From positions 1 through 39,701 of the forward strand of contig JBFWIW010000020.1 in the NCBI GenBank assembly GCA_050253535.1: DNA of 39,701 bases, read 5' to 3'. The notes under the pieces are model-generated. The model was not told where the DNA came from and did no database searches. It saw only the letters and a program-made list of their open reading frames with translations. The translations under genes and the position numbers were made by a program. This DNA comes from JBFWIW01 sp050253535. GTDB lineage: Bacteria; Bacillota; Clostridia; Oscillospirales; Oscillospiraceae. The number at the start of each line of letters is the position of its first letter. Positions within the stretch are counted from its first letter, which is position 1. Below are positions 1 through 8,233 of the stretch, piece after piece.

Positions 1-239
1 TCAATGCCGCCGAGTTTCAGAACGAAGCCGGCGCAAAGCGCTCCTTCCATTTCGCGCTGGAAGCAGAGAAGATACACGCGGAGCTCTTCCAAAAGGCTCT
101 GGACGCCGTCAGAACAGGAAAGGATATCGCGCTCAAATCGATCTATATTTGCCCCGTCTGCGGTCATACCGTGCTTGACGAGGCACCGGAAAAGTGTCCC
201 GTCTGCGGCGCAAAAAAGGAAATGTACCATAAATTTTAA
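1..239 (+). CDS. rbr: Rubrerythrin, C-terminal part (5' end outside the window)
   Basis: This is the last 79 codons of a rubrerythrin, a cytoplasmic peroxide-scavenging di-iron protein of anaerobes. The reading frame is already open at base 1 and ends at TAA 237-239. The first part carries the end of the ferritin-like four-helix domain with an E-K-I-H metal-ligand motif (ExxH). After it comes a rubredoxin-like domain with two C-P-V-C-G knuckles that bind one Fe(SCys)4, and the short basic tail usual for the family. The start and most of the four-helix bundle are missing. The next two genes are also peroxide or thiol redox proteins, so the context fits oxidative-stress defence. Confidence 0.93.
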   Translation, partial: NAAEFQNEAGAKRSFHFALEAEKIHAELFQKALDAVRTGKDIALKSIYICPVCGHTVLDEAPEKCPVCGAKKEMYHKF

Positions 240-315
240 ATGAGCCGCGGCAAGGTACAAGCCCCGGAGTGTGCTTTGCCCATATATACAGTAAATGTTA
301 AAGGAGTTGAATTAA

Positions 316-861
316 ATGAATGTCTATGGTTTTAATTTAAAGAATATCAGGGGGAGCGAAGTGTCCCTCTCCGAATATGCCGGGAAGCTTCTTCTGATCG
401 TGAACACAGCCAGTAAATGCGGTTTTACGCCTCAGTATGACGGACTGGAAAAGCTCTGGCAGAAATATAAGGATGAGGGCCTCGTGATACTCGGGTTCCC
501 GTCAAATCAATTTCTCGAACAGGAGCCGGGCAGTGACGACGAAATTTCATCCTTCTGCCGTCTCAATTACGGCGTAACCTTCCCGCTCTTTTCTAAGATT
601 GACGTCAGAGGCGAAAGCGCTGATCCGCTTTTCAAATATCTCACCGGAGCCGCTCCGTTCAAGGGCTTTGAGCTGGACAAGGAAATGGGCCGCAAAATTC
701 AAAGCGTAGTTAAGGAGCATTACCCGGAAAACCTGGAGGGCGACGGTGTCAAATGGAATTTCACAAAATTTTTGATCGGACGCGGCGGAGAGGTCATAGG
801 CAGGTTTGAACCAACCGTCACGCCGGAAGAACTTGATCCGATAATAAAGGCTTCATTATAG
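316..861 (+). CDS. Glutathione peroxidase family (thiol peroxidase, Cys type)
   Basis: A 181-residue thiol peroxidase of the glutathione peroxidase family, which reduces hydroperoxides. Bacterial members generally use thioredoxin rather than glutathione. The catalytic tetrad is visible: Cys35 in SKCGFT, Gln65 in FPSNQF, and Trp147-Asn148 in KWNF. The codon for residue 35 is TGC, so this is the cysteine form and not a selenoprotein. AAGGAG at 301-306 lies nine bases before the ATG and fixes the start. The gene lies between rubrerythrin and a thioredoxin-reductase-like gene, which suggests a shared peroxide-defence role and a possible electron donor next door. Length is normal for the family. 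Confidence 0.95.
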   Translation: MNVYGFNLKNIRGSEVSLSEYAGKLLLIVNTASKCGFTPQYDGLEKLWQKYKDEGLVILGFPSNQFLEQEPGSDDEISSFCRLNYGVTFPLFSKIDVRGESADPLFKYLTGAAPFKGFELDKEMGRKIQSVVKEHYPENLEGDGVKWNFTKFLIGRGGEVIGRFEPTVTPEELDPIIKASL

Positions 862-881
862 CAAAAAACCGCGCTGAGACA

Positions 882-922
882 GTGAAAGGCATCCACACAG
901 TTTCTGTGCGGCTGCCTTTCAT
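882..922 (+). terminator. Imperfect stem-loop after the peroxidase gene
   Basis: The arms at 882-900 and 904-922 pair over 16 of 19 positions around a TTT loop. No T tract follows, so it may be a weak terminator or an mRNA-stabilising hairpin between the peroxidase and the reductase-like gene. Confidence 0.45.
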
Positions 923-955
923 CAAATAAATATACTCAGTCTTGGAGGTGATATT

Positions 956-1864
956 ATGTATGATGTCATTATTATCGGGGGAGGTCCGGCAGGGCTTACT
1001 GCCGCCATTTATTCCTCAAGGGCAGGGCTTTCCGCGCTTGTGCTGGAAAAGCTCTCTCCCGGCGGGCAGGCATCCCTTACTTATGAAATCGACAATTATC
1101 CGGGATTCAAACAGATTTCAGGGATTGAGCTGGCAGGTGAATTTGAATCTCACGCAAAGGCTTCCGGGGCAGAAATCGCAATGGAAGAGGTAACCGCCCT
1201 GGATCTGGACGGAGAAATAAAAACCGCTGCGACACACTCTGACCGATACGAGGCAAAAACCGTTATCCTGGCTATGGGTTCGGAACGCAGAAAGCTGGGC
1301 ATTCCGGGAGAAAACGAGTTCTTCGGCCGCGGCGTTTCCTACTGCGCTACCTGTGACGGCAACTTTTTCAGGGGCAGAGACGTCGCGGTTTTAGGCGGCG
1401 GCAATACGGCGGCGGGGTTCGCCGTTGAGCTCTCGGAAATCTGCAGACATGTGACGCTGATCCATCACAGCGCCGAGCTCTCCGCCTTATTCTCTCTGAA
1501 AAATCAGATCAGCAGCCGCTCCAACATCTCTGTGCTCTTTCAGCGTGAGGCAGAGGAAATTCTCGGTTCAATCAGTGTCGAGCAGCTCAAGCTAAAGAAC
1601 AAAATTACCGGTGAGACGAGCCTTATTGACGTAAACGGCGTTTTTATAGCAGTCGGAATTAAGCCCAGTTCAAGTATTATAAACGAAAAGCTGTTGTTCC
1701 CCGACGGGTTCATAAGAGCCGATGAAAAAGGCGTGACACCGGTTCCCGGGGTCTTTGCTGCGGGCGATCTGCGAAAAAAACAGCTCTATCAGATTGTGAC
1801 GGCAATGTCGGACGGCGCTAACGCGGCTTATTCCGCTCAATTATATCTGCAGAATTCACACTGA
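956..1864 (+). CDS. Thioredoxin-reductase-like flavoprotein with altered pyridine-nucleotide motifs
   Basis: A 302-residue FAD flavoprotein of the low-molecular-weight thioredoxin reductase family. The N-terminal FAD motif GGGPAG (residues 8-13), the redox disulfide CATC (Cys130 and Cys133) and the C-terminal FAD motif around GVFAAGD are intact. The second Rossmann domain is unusual. The usual GGGDSAxE reads GGGNTAAG (147-154), and the HRRxxxR motif that holds the NADPH 2'-phosphate reads HHSAELSA (170-177). NADPH use is therefore doubtful; clostridia are known to have ferredoxin-dependent flavin thioredoxin reductases that lack these motifs. GGAGG eight bases upstream supports the ATG. It sits just after a thiol peroxidase that needs reduced thioredoxin. 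Confidence 0.88.
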   Translation: MYDVIIIGGGPAGLTAAIYSSRAGLSALVLEKLSPGGQASLTYEIDNYPGFKQISGIELAGEFESHAKASGAEIAMEEVTALDLDGEIKTAATHSDRYEAKTVILAMGSERRKLGIPGENEFFGRGVSYCATCDGNFFRGRDVAVLGGGNTAAGFAVELSEICRHVTLIHHSAELSALFSLKNQISSRSNISVLFQREAEEILGSISVEQLKLKNKITGETSLIDVNGVFIAVGIKPSSSIINEKLLFPDGFIRADEKGVTPVPGVFAAGDLRKKQLYQIVTAMSDGANAAYSAQLYLQNSH

Positions 1865-1876
1865 GGGGGGCGACAT

Positions 1877-2571
1877 ATGATGTCCGGTCTTAAAATGCCC
1901 GTATTATTTATCGGCCACGGTTCACCCATGAACGCCATTGAGGACAATAAGTATACCCGAAACTGGGTTTCCATTACGGATAAAATTCCCAGACCGAAAG
2001 TGATTTTGTCAATATCTGCCCATTGGTACACGCAGGGCAGCAGGATAAGCGACGAGCTTTATCCGAAGACCGTCTATGATATGTACGGCTTCCCTGATGA
2101 GCTTTACAGGGTAAAGTATCATGCAGCCGGATCGCCCGAAACGGCAAATCTTGTTAAAAGACTTATCGCCAGAGACATTAAAACCGACAACAGCTGGGGC
2201 ATCGACCACGGCTCCTGGTCGGTGCTGTGCAAAATGTACCCGGATGCCGACATACCGCTGCTTCAGCTGAGCGTGGACAGGAACGCGGCGCCCGAAGTCC
2301 ATTTTCAGATGGGCAGGGAGCTCAGCTCACTGAGGGAGCAGGGCGTGCTGATTATGGGCAGCGGTAATATCGTTCATAACCTTGCAGAGGTCGGCTGGGG
2401 AATTGACGGCGGTTACCCCTGGGCGGAAGAGTTCGATCTTTATGTCAAAGACAAAATCATCCGTAAACAGTACCGTGATGTAATCAGGTATGAAAATGCA
2501 GGCAGTTCCGCCGCCCTGTCATGCAGGTCTCCGGACCATTTTTACCCCCTTCTCTATGTATTGGGCGCCGC
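1877..2571 (+). CDS. Class III extradiol dioxygenase family (DODA/YgiD type), cut by assembly gap
   Basis: The first 231 codons of a protein of the 4,5-DOPA extradiol dioxygenase family, a metal-dependent ring-cleavage fold of about 260 residues. Family landmarks are present: GHGSPMNA near the start, SAHW (metal-ligand region), DHGSW, GSGNIVHNL with its histidine, and PDHFYPLLYVLGA just before the gap. About 30 C-terminal residues are lost in the run of N. A G-rich ribosome site precedes tandem ATGs (1877 and 1880), so either may be used. Bacterial members have poorly known natural substrates. It follows the thioredoxin-reductase-like gene by 12 bases and is probably cotranscribed with it. 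Confidence 0.88.
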
Positions 2572-2671
2572 NNNNNNNNNNNNNNNNNNNNNNNNNNNNN
2601 NNNNNNNNNNNNNNNNNNNNNNNNNNNNNNNNNNNNNNNNNNNNNNNNNNNNNNNNNNNNNNNNNNNNNNN
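2572..2671. other. Assembly gap, 100 N
   Basis: A run of exactly 100 N, the conventional placeholder for a gap of unknown size. Two convergent genes enter it from either side and both lose their 3' ends. The missing DNA must hold about 30 codons of the dioxygenase and about 215 codons of the sulfhydrylase, so the real gap is probably 700 bases or more. Confidence 0.97.
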
Positions 2672-3300
2672 CCGTCCATATACTTAGTCGTCGAATGCGT
2701 AACGATGTCCGCTCCCCACTCGAAGGGGCGGCAGTTCACCGGCGTCGGGAATGTATTGTCCACTATAAGCGGTACGCCGTGCTCATGCGCCGCTTTTGCG
2801 AATTTTTCAATGTCAAGAACTGTGAGTGCGGGATTGGCTATAGTCTCGCCGAAAACGGCCTTGGTATTCGATCTGAACGCAGAGGATAGTTCTTCTGCGG
2901 TACAGTCGGGACTCACGAAGGTAAATTCAATACCCATGCGCTTCATGGTGACGGCGAAGAGGTTGTAGGTACCGCCGTAAATTGAGGACGAGCTCACTAT
3001 GTGGTCGCCGCAGGAGGCTATGTTAAAGATGGAGTAAAAAGACGCCGCCTGGCCGGATGAGGTCAGCATGGCCGCAGTACCGCCTTCGAGCTCGCAGATC
3101 TTTGCCGCGACAAAGTCGTTAGTCGGGTTCTGCAGGCGGGTATAGAAATAGCCGCTCACCTCAAGGTCGAAGAGCCTGCCCATGTCCTCGCTCGTCTCAT
3201 ATCTGAATGTGGTGCTCTGGATAATCGGCACTTGTCTTGGCTCGCCGTTTCCCGGATGATAGCCGGCCTGCACGCATTTTGTGTTTATTTTGTAGTCCAT
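2672..3300 (-). CDS. metY: O-acetylhomoserine sulfhydrylase (Cys/Met metabolism PLP enzyme), N-terminal half
   Basis: The first 209 residues of a Cys/Met-metabolism PLP enzyme that most resembles O-acetylhomoserine aminocarboxypropyltransferase. That enzyme makes homocysteine directly from O-acetylhomoserine and sulfide. Visible landmarks are YTRLQNPT (PLP-phosphate contact from the neighbouring subunit), SSGQAA, IYGGTYNLF, the VDNTFPTP loop and HSTTKYMD, which contains the PLP-binding lysine and runs directly into the gap. Full-length members have about 425 residues, so roughly half is missing. The ATG at 3300 is preceded by AAGGG. A close relative such as cystathionine gamma-synthase or methionine gamma-lyase cannot be excluded without the C-terminus. 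Confidence 0.88.
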
Positions 3301-3362
3301 AGTGACACGCCCTTCAAGTTGGTTTATTAATAAAGCAATATAACATCACCGTCCATACGATG

Positions 3363-4805
3363 TCAATAGTCAGTATCCTCCCAACCCTCCTCAGTATAGA
3401 GCGGGAATGTCACGGTAAATCGCATGCCGCCCTCTTCTCGCCTTGTGGCAACGACGTCGCCTCCGTGCTCCTTAACCGTTGACATGACAATTGAGAGACC
3501 GAGTCCGCTGCCGCCCGCCTCACGGGAGCGCGCTTTATCCACCCGGTAAAAACGGTTGAATATGTTCGGTATATCGTCCTCCGGTATTCCTATGCCTGTG
3601 TCCTCAATCTTGAGGATGACGCTTTCAAATGTCTTTGAGAGCGTTACGAGCACGGTTCCGCCGAAAGTATTGTACTTTATCGCATTCTCTATCAGGTTCA
3701 ACGCGACCTGATAAATGTCGTCGTCCGTTGCGAGCACCATACACCCGTTCTGCAGGTCGCATTCTATCTTTATACTGCTGTTCTCCGCGAGCTGGCGAAG
3801 TATCCGCACCGCACCAATAACGATAAGCCGCACATCCACAGGTAATCTTCTTACGGCCGCCGTGTTTTCCATATTATCGAGTCTTGTCAGGCTCAGGAGT
3901 TTTTCGGTCGTCCTTGCCAAACGCTCCGCCTCCGTCCCTATGTCCCCGACAAATTCACGCATTGTGCCCTCGTCAATTTCCGCGTTCTGCAATATGCTGT
4001 CGGACAGGAGTTTTATTGAGGCGAGCGGGGTTTTCAGCTCGTGCGAGGCATCCGACACAAAGCGCCGCCTCGTCTCCTCCGTCGTCTGCAGGCGCGCCGT
4101 GAGGTTATTGAACTCTTCGCCGAGCTGCGTTAACTCATCGCGGCCCTTCACCTCGACCCGGTAGTTATATTCCCCCTCGCGCACAGACTTTATGGCGTTA
4201 AGCACCAGGGTTATACGCCGCGTTATCGTACCGGAAAACAGGATGCTGAGAAACACCGTAACGGCGCTCATGGCGAGCGAAATTTTCGTGATGTTGCTCT
4301 GAAGGCTCAGGATTATCCCGCCCTGTTCCTCGTCATATTCTGATATGAACACTGTGCCCGATATGCTGTCGTTACTGAGAATCGGTATAGACGCACACGA
4401 TGTAAAAGCCCCGCCCTGCAGGACGGAATGGAACGCATCAAAGCCACCCAGCGCCTGCTGAATACTCCAATCCTCGCGGTCCTCGTCATTTCCCGTATCA
4501 CTTTCGGTCATCTCAAATACCATCTCTCCGGAGGCGTCGGTCACAACTATCCTGGAAAGTCCCTCAGTCTTTAACATACCAATAACCTGACCGACGCTTT
4601 CGCGGGTGAGATTTTCCAGCGCTCCGACCGACTTTGCCATCAGCGCCGCCTGACTCAGCATGGTTGACTGCTTTGAGGCAAATATGAGTTCCCTGGACAC
4701 ATAGAGCGGATAGGTGTTCAGCAGCACCAGCACCGCTGCCACAAGGAGCATATATGTCAGAAGGATCTTCATTCGGATGCTGCTGAAAAACCTGAAGAAT
4801 CCCAA
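3363..4805 (-). CDS. Membrane sensor histidine kinase (HAMP-HisKA-HATPase)
   Basis: The sensor kinase partner of the OmpR-type regulator next to it. Two membrane segments flank an extracellular domain of about 130 residues. They are followed by a HAMP linker, a HisKA domain with the phospho-accepting His in SHELKTP (about residue 255), and a HATPase domain with N box NLIENAIKYN, G1 box EDTGIGIP and G2 box GSGLGL. The start is not certain. The frame is open to a TTG at 4829 inside the regulator gene, but a TTG at 4805 lies one base past the regulator's TGA. That TTG has AAGGG at the right distance, which argues for translational coupling, so it is used here. An ATG at 4772 is a third option. 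The signal is unknown. Confidence 0.93.
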   Translation of the reverse strand: MGFFRFFSSIRMKILLTYMLLVAAVLVLLNTYPLYVSRELIFASKQSTMLSQAALMAKSVGALENLTRESVGQVIGMLKTEGLSRIVVTDASGEMVFEMTESDTGNDEDREDWSIQQALGGFDAFHSVLQGGAFTSCASIPILSNDSISGTVFISEYDEEQGGIILSLQSNITKISLAMSAVTVFLSILFSGTITRRITLVLNAIKSVREGEYNYRVEVKGRDELTQLGEEFNNLTARLQTTEETRRRFVSDASHELKTPLASIKLLSDSILQNAEIDEGTMREFVGDIGTEAERLARTTEKLLSLTRLDNMENTAAVRRLPVDVRLIVIGAVRILRQLAENSSIKIECDLQNGCMVLATDDDIYQVALNLIENAIKYNTFGGTVLVTLSKTFESVILKIEDTGIGIPEDDIPNIFNRFYRVDKARSREAGGSGLGLSIVMSTVKEHGGDVVATRREEGGMRFTVTFPLYTEEGWEDTDY

Positions 4806-4806
4806 A

Positions 4807-5487
4807 TCAGCCCTTGAGGTAATAGCCAACGCCCCATTTCGTCATTATACACTCCGGCTCGGCGGGGTTATTTTCCAGCTTTTCTCTTAGTCTGTGAACA
4901 TGTACATCAACAGTGCGGATATCACCCTGATAGTCATAGCCCCAGATAACGTTCAAAAGATTTTCACGGCTGTATACTCTGTTCGGGTTTTTGAGAAGGA
5001 GCTCTATTAGGTCGAATTCTTTTCCGGTGAGCTCTATCGGCGTCCCATCTTTTTCGGCCGTACGCCGCGCCGTATCAACAGTGATGTCACCGACGGTTAT
5101 GCGCGAGGCGGAGTCATCGTTTTTCATAAGGGAGGAACGGCGCAGGAGTGCTTTGACGCGGGCCTTGAGTTCCATTATATTGAACGGCTTTGTGATATAG
5201 TCGTCCGCCCCGTATTCAAAGCCTATCACCTTGTCCATGTCCTCACTCTTTGCCGTCAGCATAATAATTGGCACAGTTGAGAACTCCCTTATTCTCATAC
5301 ATGTCTCAAGCCCGTCCATTTTCGGCATCATGAGATCGAGTATAATAAGGTCGAAGGTGCAGTTTCGCGCAAACTCGACTCCCTCTTCCCCATCGTAAGC
5401 AGTTTCTACCTGATATCCCTCGTTTTCGAGATTGAATTTGATACCTTTTACAAGGAGTTTTTCATCATCTACAACAAGTATTCTCAT
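4807..5487 (-). CDS. OmpR/PhoB-family response regulator
   Basis: A 226-residue two-component regulator. The receiver domain (about 1-115) has the acidic pair Asp7-Asp8, the phospho-acceptor Asp51 in LIILDLMMP, and Lys in YITKPF. The C-terminal winged helix (about 130-226) carries the typical LTGKEFDLIELLL and RTVDVHVHRLREKLE segments, so it binds DNA as an OmpR/PhoB-type protein. GGAGG seven bases before the ATG supports the start. It lies 24 bases after the comEA-like gene and one base before the kinase start, giving a three-gene minus-strand operon. The resemblance is to WalR/PhoP-type regulators, but the target genes cannot be read from the sequence. Confidence 0.95.
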   Translation of the reverse strand: MRILVVDDEKLLVKGIKFNLENEGYQVETAYDGEEGVEFARNCTFDLIILDLMMPKMDGLETCMRIREFSTVPIIMLTAKSEDMDKVIGFEYGADDYITKPFNIMELKARVKALLRRSSLMKNDDSASRITVGDITVDTARRTAEKDGTPIELTGKEFDLIELLLKNPNRVYSRENLLNVIWGYDYQGDIRTVDVHVHRLREKLENNPAEPECIMTKWGVGYYLKG

Positions 5488-5511
5488 TCGCAGCTTCCTC
5501 CATAATAAGTT

Positions 5512-5958
5512 TTATCCGACCTCAACGAGGTCTTTTATCGACTCATATCTCTGCTGTCCTATGCCGGATACGTTCAGCAGTTCCTCCACTGCCCTGAAAC
5601 CGCCGTTTTTCTCCCTGTAATCCACAATCCTCTGAGCAAGCACTTCCCCTATGGAAGGCAATAGCTCAAGCTGTGAAACATCCGCGGTGTTGAGGTTGAG
5701 CTTTTCGTCCGCCCCCTCTATACCGGAGTCGGGTTTTTCTGCCGCTGTCTCTGTTTCTGCGCTTGTAACGGATGTCTCGCTGTTTGTTTTTCCCATATCA
5801 GTATTCACGGTATCCGTTTTCCCTGAATTTGTATCGGACTGTACGCCGACGGTCACGACGCTGTCTATACTGCTGCGCCCTGTAAAATAACCTGCGGTAA
5901 AACTTGCGAAAACAAGCGTCACCACGATCACAGCAACCTCAAATCGTCTCAACTTCAA
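5512..5958 (-). CDS. comEA: ComEA-like helix-hairpin-helix DNA-binding protein
   Basis: A 148-residue protein with an N-terminal membrane anchor (about residues 8-26), a Ser/Thr/Glu-rich spacer (about 30-80) and a C-terminal pair of helix-hairpin-helix motifs. The first motif contains LNLNTADVSQLELLPSIGE and the second LLNVSGIGQQRYESI. This is the layout of ComEA, which holds incoming DNA outside the membrane during competence; related secreted HhH proteins also occur without competence. The start is TTG at 5958 and has only a weak G-rich site upstream. It is the first gene of the operon with the two-component system, an unusual partner, since comEA is normally next to comEC. No comEC is in the window. 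Confidence 0.85.
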   Translation of the reverse strand: MKLRRFEVAVIVVTLVFASFTAGYFTGRSSIDSVVTVGVQSDTNSGKTDTVNTDMGKTNSETSVTSAETETAAEKPDSGIEGADEKLNLNTADVSQLELLPSIGEVLAQRIVDYREKNGGFRAVEELLNVSGIGQQRYESIKDLVEVG

Positions 5959-6030
5959 ACCCGCATCGCCCGCCTAAAACATTGATTTTTTCCTACGGAT
6001 TCTGTATACTGGCATTAAGTTACTTCAATC

Positions 6031-6135
6031 GCCGCAAAAGCGGCTGATAAAAAAGTCTATTACTAGCTTCTGCAGTTATTATAACATGATTTTTAATCAT
6101 GTTATATGGCCTTATGGCGCAAATGCGTTAAGGCC
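6031..6135. repeat. Three consecutive inverted repeats between divergent genes
   Basis: Between the comEA-like gene (leftward) and the carboxypeptidase-like gene (rightward) lie three hairpin-capable palindromes. They are GCCGC/GCGGC (6031-6044), a perfect 10-bp stem ATAACATGAT/ATCATGTTAT (6081-6105), and GGCCTTA/TAAGGCC (6108-6135). No gene ends here, so they are not needed as terminators. They may be operators or leader structures of the divergent genes. Confidence 0.6.
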
Positions 6136-6228
6136 TTTAATGTTTAAAGTGCATGGGCATGCAGCACACATATGTATAAAATAATGTCTGCTTTGAGTTT
6201 ATTATATCACACGCCCTTGGAGTTTTAC

Positions 6229-7671
6229 ATGAAAAATATTAAACTTTTTACGTTGTTTTTAATACTGTCCATTGTATTTATTTCTCTGCTTCCACTCTCA
6301 GTGCCTCAGGCTGCAGCCGTGTCAGATATTGAAGCAGAAGCGAACGCCGCGGTTCTGGCCGAGGCCGCCACCGGAAATATCCTCTATGCCAAAAACGAAA
6401 ACGCAGTGATTGCCCCCGCCGGTATGGTGAAGATAATCACCGCCCTCCTCGCGGTGGAGGCATACGAGAACGGCGACACGGCCCTCACCGACATTGTCAC
6501 CGTATCTGACAAAGCATATAACGGCTTAACGGCAGGCAGCAGTTCACAGGTACTCGAAGTCGGTGAGGAAGTCTCTTTTGAAGATCTGCTGTACTGCATC
6601 CTGATCTCCTCATCAAACGAGGCCTGCAACGCCATGGCGGAGTATATATCAGGTGATATTTCTGCCTTTGTTTCTCTCATGAATACCCGCGCCGCCGAGC
6701 TTGGCTGTACCTCAACACACTTCACGAACACCCATGGTCTGCCCGACGACGACCAGTACACCACGGCAAATGATATATACCTCATCACTGAAGAGGCTGT
6801 TAAACACCCGCTTTTCACCGAGGCATCAAAGGCTGTGACGTACACTATGCCGTCTACGAATAAATCTGAGGCGAGGACGCTCAAAACCGCCAACAAGCTG
6901 CTGATTGAAAACAATAAGTATTATTATAAATACGCTACCGGCACTAAGACCGGCTATACCGACTCAGCCGGATACTGCGTTGTCGCCTCTGCTGAAAAGG
7001 ATGGGGTATACCTCATCTCCGTCGTTATGGGAGCTGAATCCATTATAGATACTGACGGCTCAACGCTGGTAAAGAGTTATTCAGAGACGAAGCGTCTTCT
7101 GGATTGGGCGTTTTCCAGTTTCGGTTATCGGACGATACTTGACACCACGATGCTTGTAAAAGAGATCCCCGTCTCTATGGGCGATGGCACGGACTCCGTC
7201 GTCCTGCGTCCTATGACGCCTGTCACCGCGTTCCTTGACAACGATATTGACACGGCGGATTTCACCTTCGCCATAAAGCTTTACAGCGAAGGTGAAGAGC
7301 TCACGGCCCCAGTAAAGGCCGGCGATATTCTGGGTGAAGTCACAGTCTCACTCGACGGCCGGATCTACGGTACATCCAAGCTCGTTGCCAACACAAATGT
7401 CGCGCTTTCGCGTATAATATATCTACAAACAGAAGTAGCAAAAATATTCTCGTCGTTATTGGTGCGCATCATACTCTCTGCATTCGTCCTCGTCATCACC
7501 CTCTATATCTTTTTTGTCATCCGTTATAACCGAAACCGAAAGAAACGGCGTGCGGCAGAACGGGCCGAAGCCGAGAGACGTCGGGCAGAGGCCATACGTC
7601 AGCGCAAAACCACCGTCGGCAAGAGCTTCGAGGATATAGAGACCCTGCACAAGGGAGACAGACACAGATAA
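6229..7671 (+). CDS. D-alanyl-D-alanine carboxypeptidase family protein (peptidase S11) lacking the catalytic serine
   Basis: A 480-residue exported protein of the DacA/DacF family. It has a signal peptide (1-30), the S11 domain, a beta-rich C-terminal region (about 310-400), a membrane segment (about 405-430) and a highly charged Arg/Glu tail. The SSN motif (128-130) and KTG (240-242) are intact. The first motif, normally PASxTK with the acylated serine, reads PAGMVK: residue 65 is Gly (codon GGT at 6421-6423) while Lys68 is kept. As written, the enzyme cannot form the acyl-enzyme. ATG 6229 with GGAG upstream fits the signal peptide; the frame is open further left to 6172. It could be a regulatory or scaffolding pseudoenzyme, or a base error (AGT to GGT). 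Confidence 0.92.
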   Translation: MKNIKLFTLFLILSIVFISLLPLSVPQAAAVSDIEAEANAAVLAEAATGNILYAKNENAVIAPAGMVKIITALLAVEAYENGDTALTDIVTVSDKAYNGLTAGSSSQVLEVGEEVSFEDLLYCILISSSNEACNAMAEYISGDISAFVSLMNTRAAELGCTSTHFTNTHGLPDDDQYTTANDIYLITEEAVKHPLFTEASKAVTYTMPSTNKSEARTLKTANKLLIENNKYYYKYATGTKTGYTDSAGYCVVASAEKDGVYLISVVMGAESIIDTDGSTLVKSYSETKRLLDWAFSSFGYRTILDTTMLVKEIPVSMGDGTDSVVLRPMTPVTAFLDNDIDTADFTFAIKLYSEGEELTAPVKAGDILGEVTVSLDGRIYGTSKLVANTNVALSRIIYLQTEVAKIFSSLLVRIILSAFVLVITLYIFFVIRYNRNRKKRRAAERAEAERRRAEAIRQRKTTVGKSFEDIETLHKGDRHR

Positions 7672-7681
7672 ATAAAAAAGC

Positions 7682-7701
7682 CGGGCCGTTTTGCCGGCCC
7701 G
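7682..7701 (-). terminator. Intrinsic terminator between convergent genes
   Basis: The stem CGGGCCG/CGGCCCG is followed on the minus strand by a TTTTTT tract (7674-7679), so it ends the 7716-8195 gene. It can also stop the convergent carboxypeptidase-like transcript. Confidence 0.8.
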
Positions 7702-7715
7702 ACTAAATTTATAAC

Positions 7716-8195
7716 TCATATGTATTTTTCTGCAAAGCTCCGAATGTAACCCCAGACCACCTTCAAAAACTCCCAGATCAGCTTGAAAAATCCTGCGACC
7801 GCATCCTTTATTCTTTGCAGCTTTTCAGCGGTCTTCGACACCGATTCAACCTTGTCTGATATATTCTCGGCGCCTTCTCCGGCACTCTTGACTATACCTA
7901 CTATCTTTTCAACCTGCTTATCAGATAGATCCAGATTTGCCCTGTCCAAAAGGCTGCGCACCTCCTGTTCCAGCTCCTCGTTGCTCATGTCAGCGACCTT
8001 TTCGCCGAGCTTTTGGATCTGGCTCTCCAGGTCTGAGAGTTTGTCTCCGGCAACGCCTGTCACGTCCTCTATCGTGTCACTGTCCTGATTATCAGTGTCG
8101 CCCGCCGCAAGCGATCGACCGGGCACGGAAAGCGTTAGTATAAAAATCGCCATAAAAACACAGAAAGTTCTTTTGCATTTTTTTGCCAGGATCAT
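7716..8195 (-). CDS. Secreted helical protein of unknown function
   Basis: A 159-residue protein I do not recognise. It has a basic N-terminus and a hydrophobic signal segment (about 9-31, ending in SLAAG). An acidic linker follows, then long amphipathic helices (about 50-130) that look coiled-coil-forming, with many Asp, Glu, Lys and Leu. The last 30 residues are hydrophobic and aromatic (AGFFKLIWEFLKVVWGY) and could be a membrane or membrane-surface helix. GGAG eight bases before the ATG and a good promoter (8234-8261) support a real gene. It is monocistronic, between the terminator at 7682 and the tRNA cluster promoter. Confidence 0.8.
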   Translation of the reverse strand: MILAKKCKRTFCVFMAIFILTLSVPGRSLAAGDTDNQDSDTIEDVTGVAGDKLSDLESQIQKLGEKVADMSNEELEQEVRSLLDRANLDLSDKQVEKIVGIVKSAGEGAENISDKVESVSKTAEKLQRIKDAVAGFFKLIWEFLKVVWGYIRSFAEKYI

Positions 8196-8233
8196 CCGAA
8201 TATCTCCGTTTCCAATATTTATGTTTCTGCCCT

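Noticed and set aside
316..861. Selenocysteine version of glutathione peroxidase
   Set aside because: The catalytic codon is TGC; no in-frame TGA occurs.
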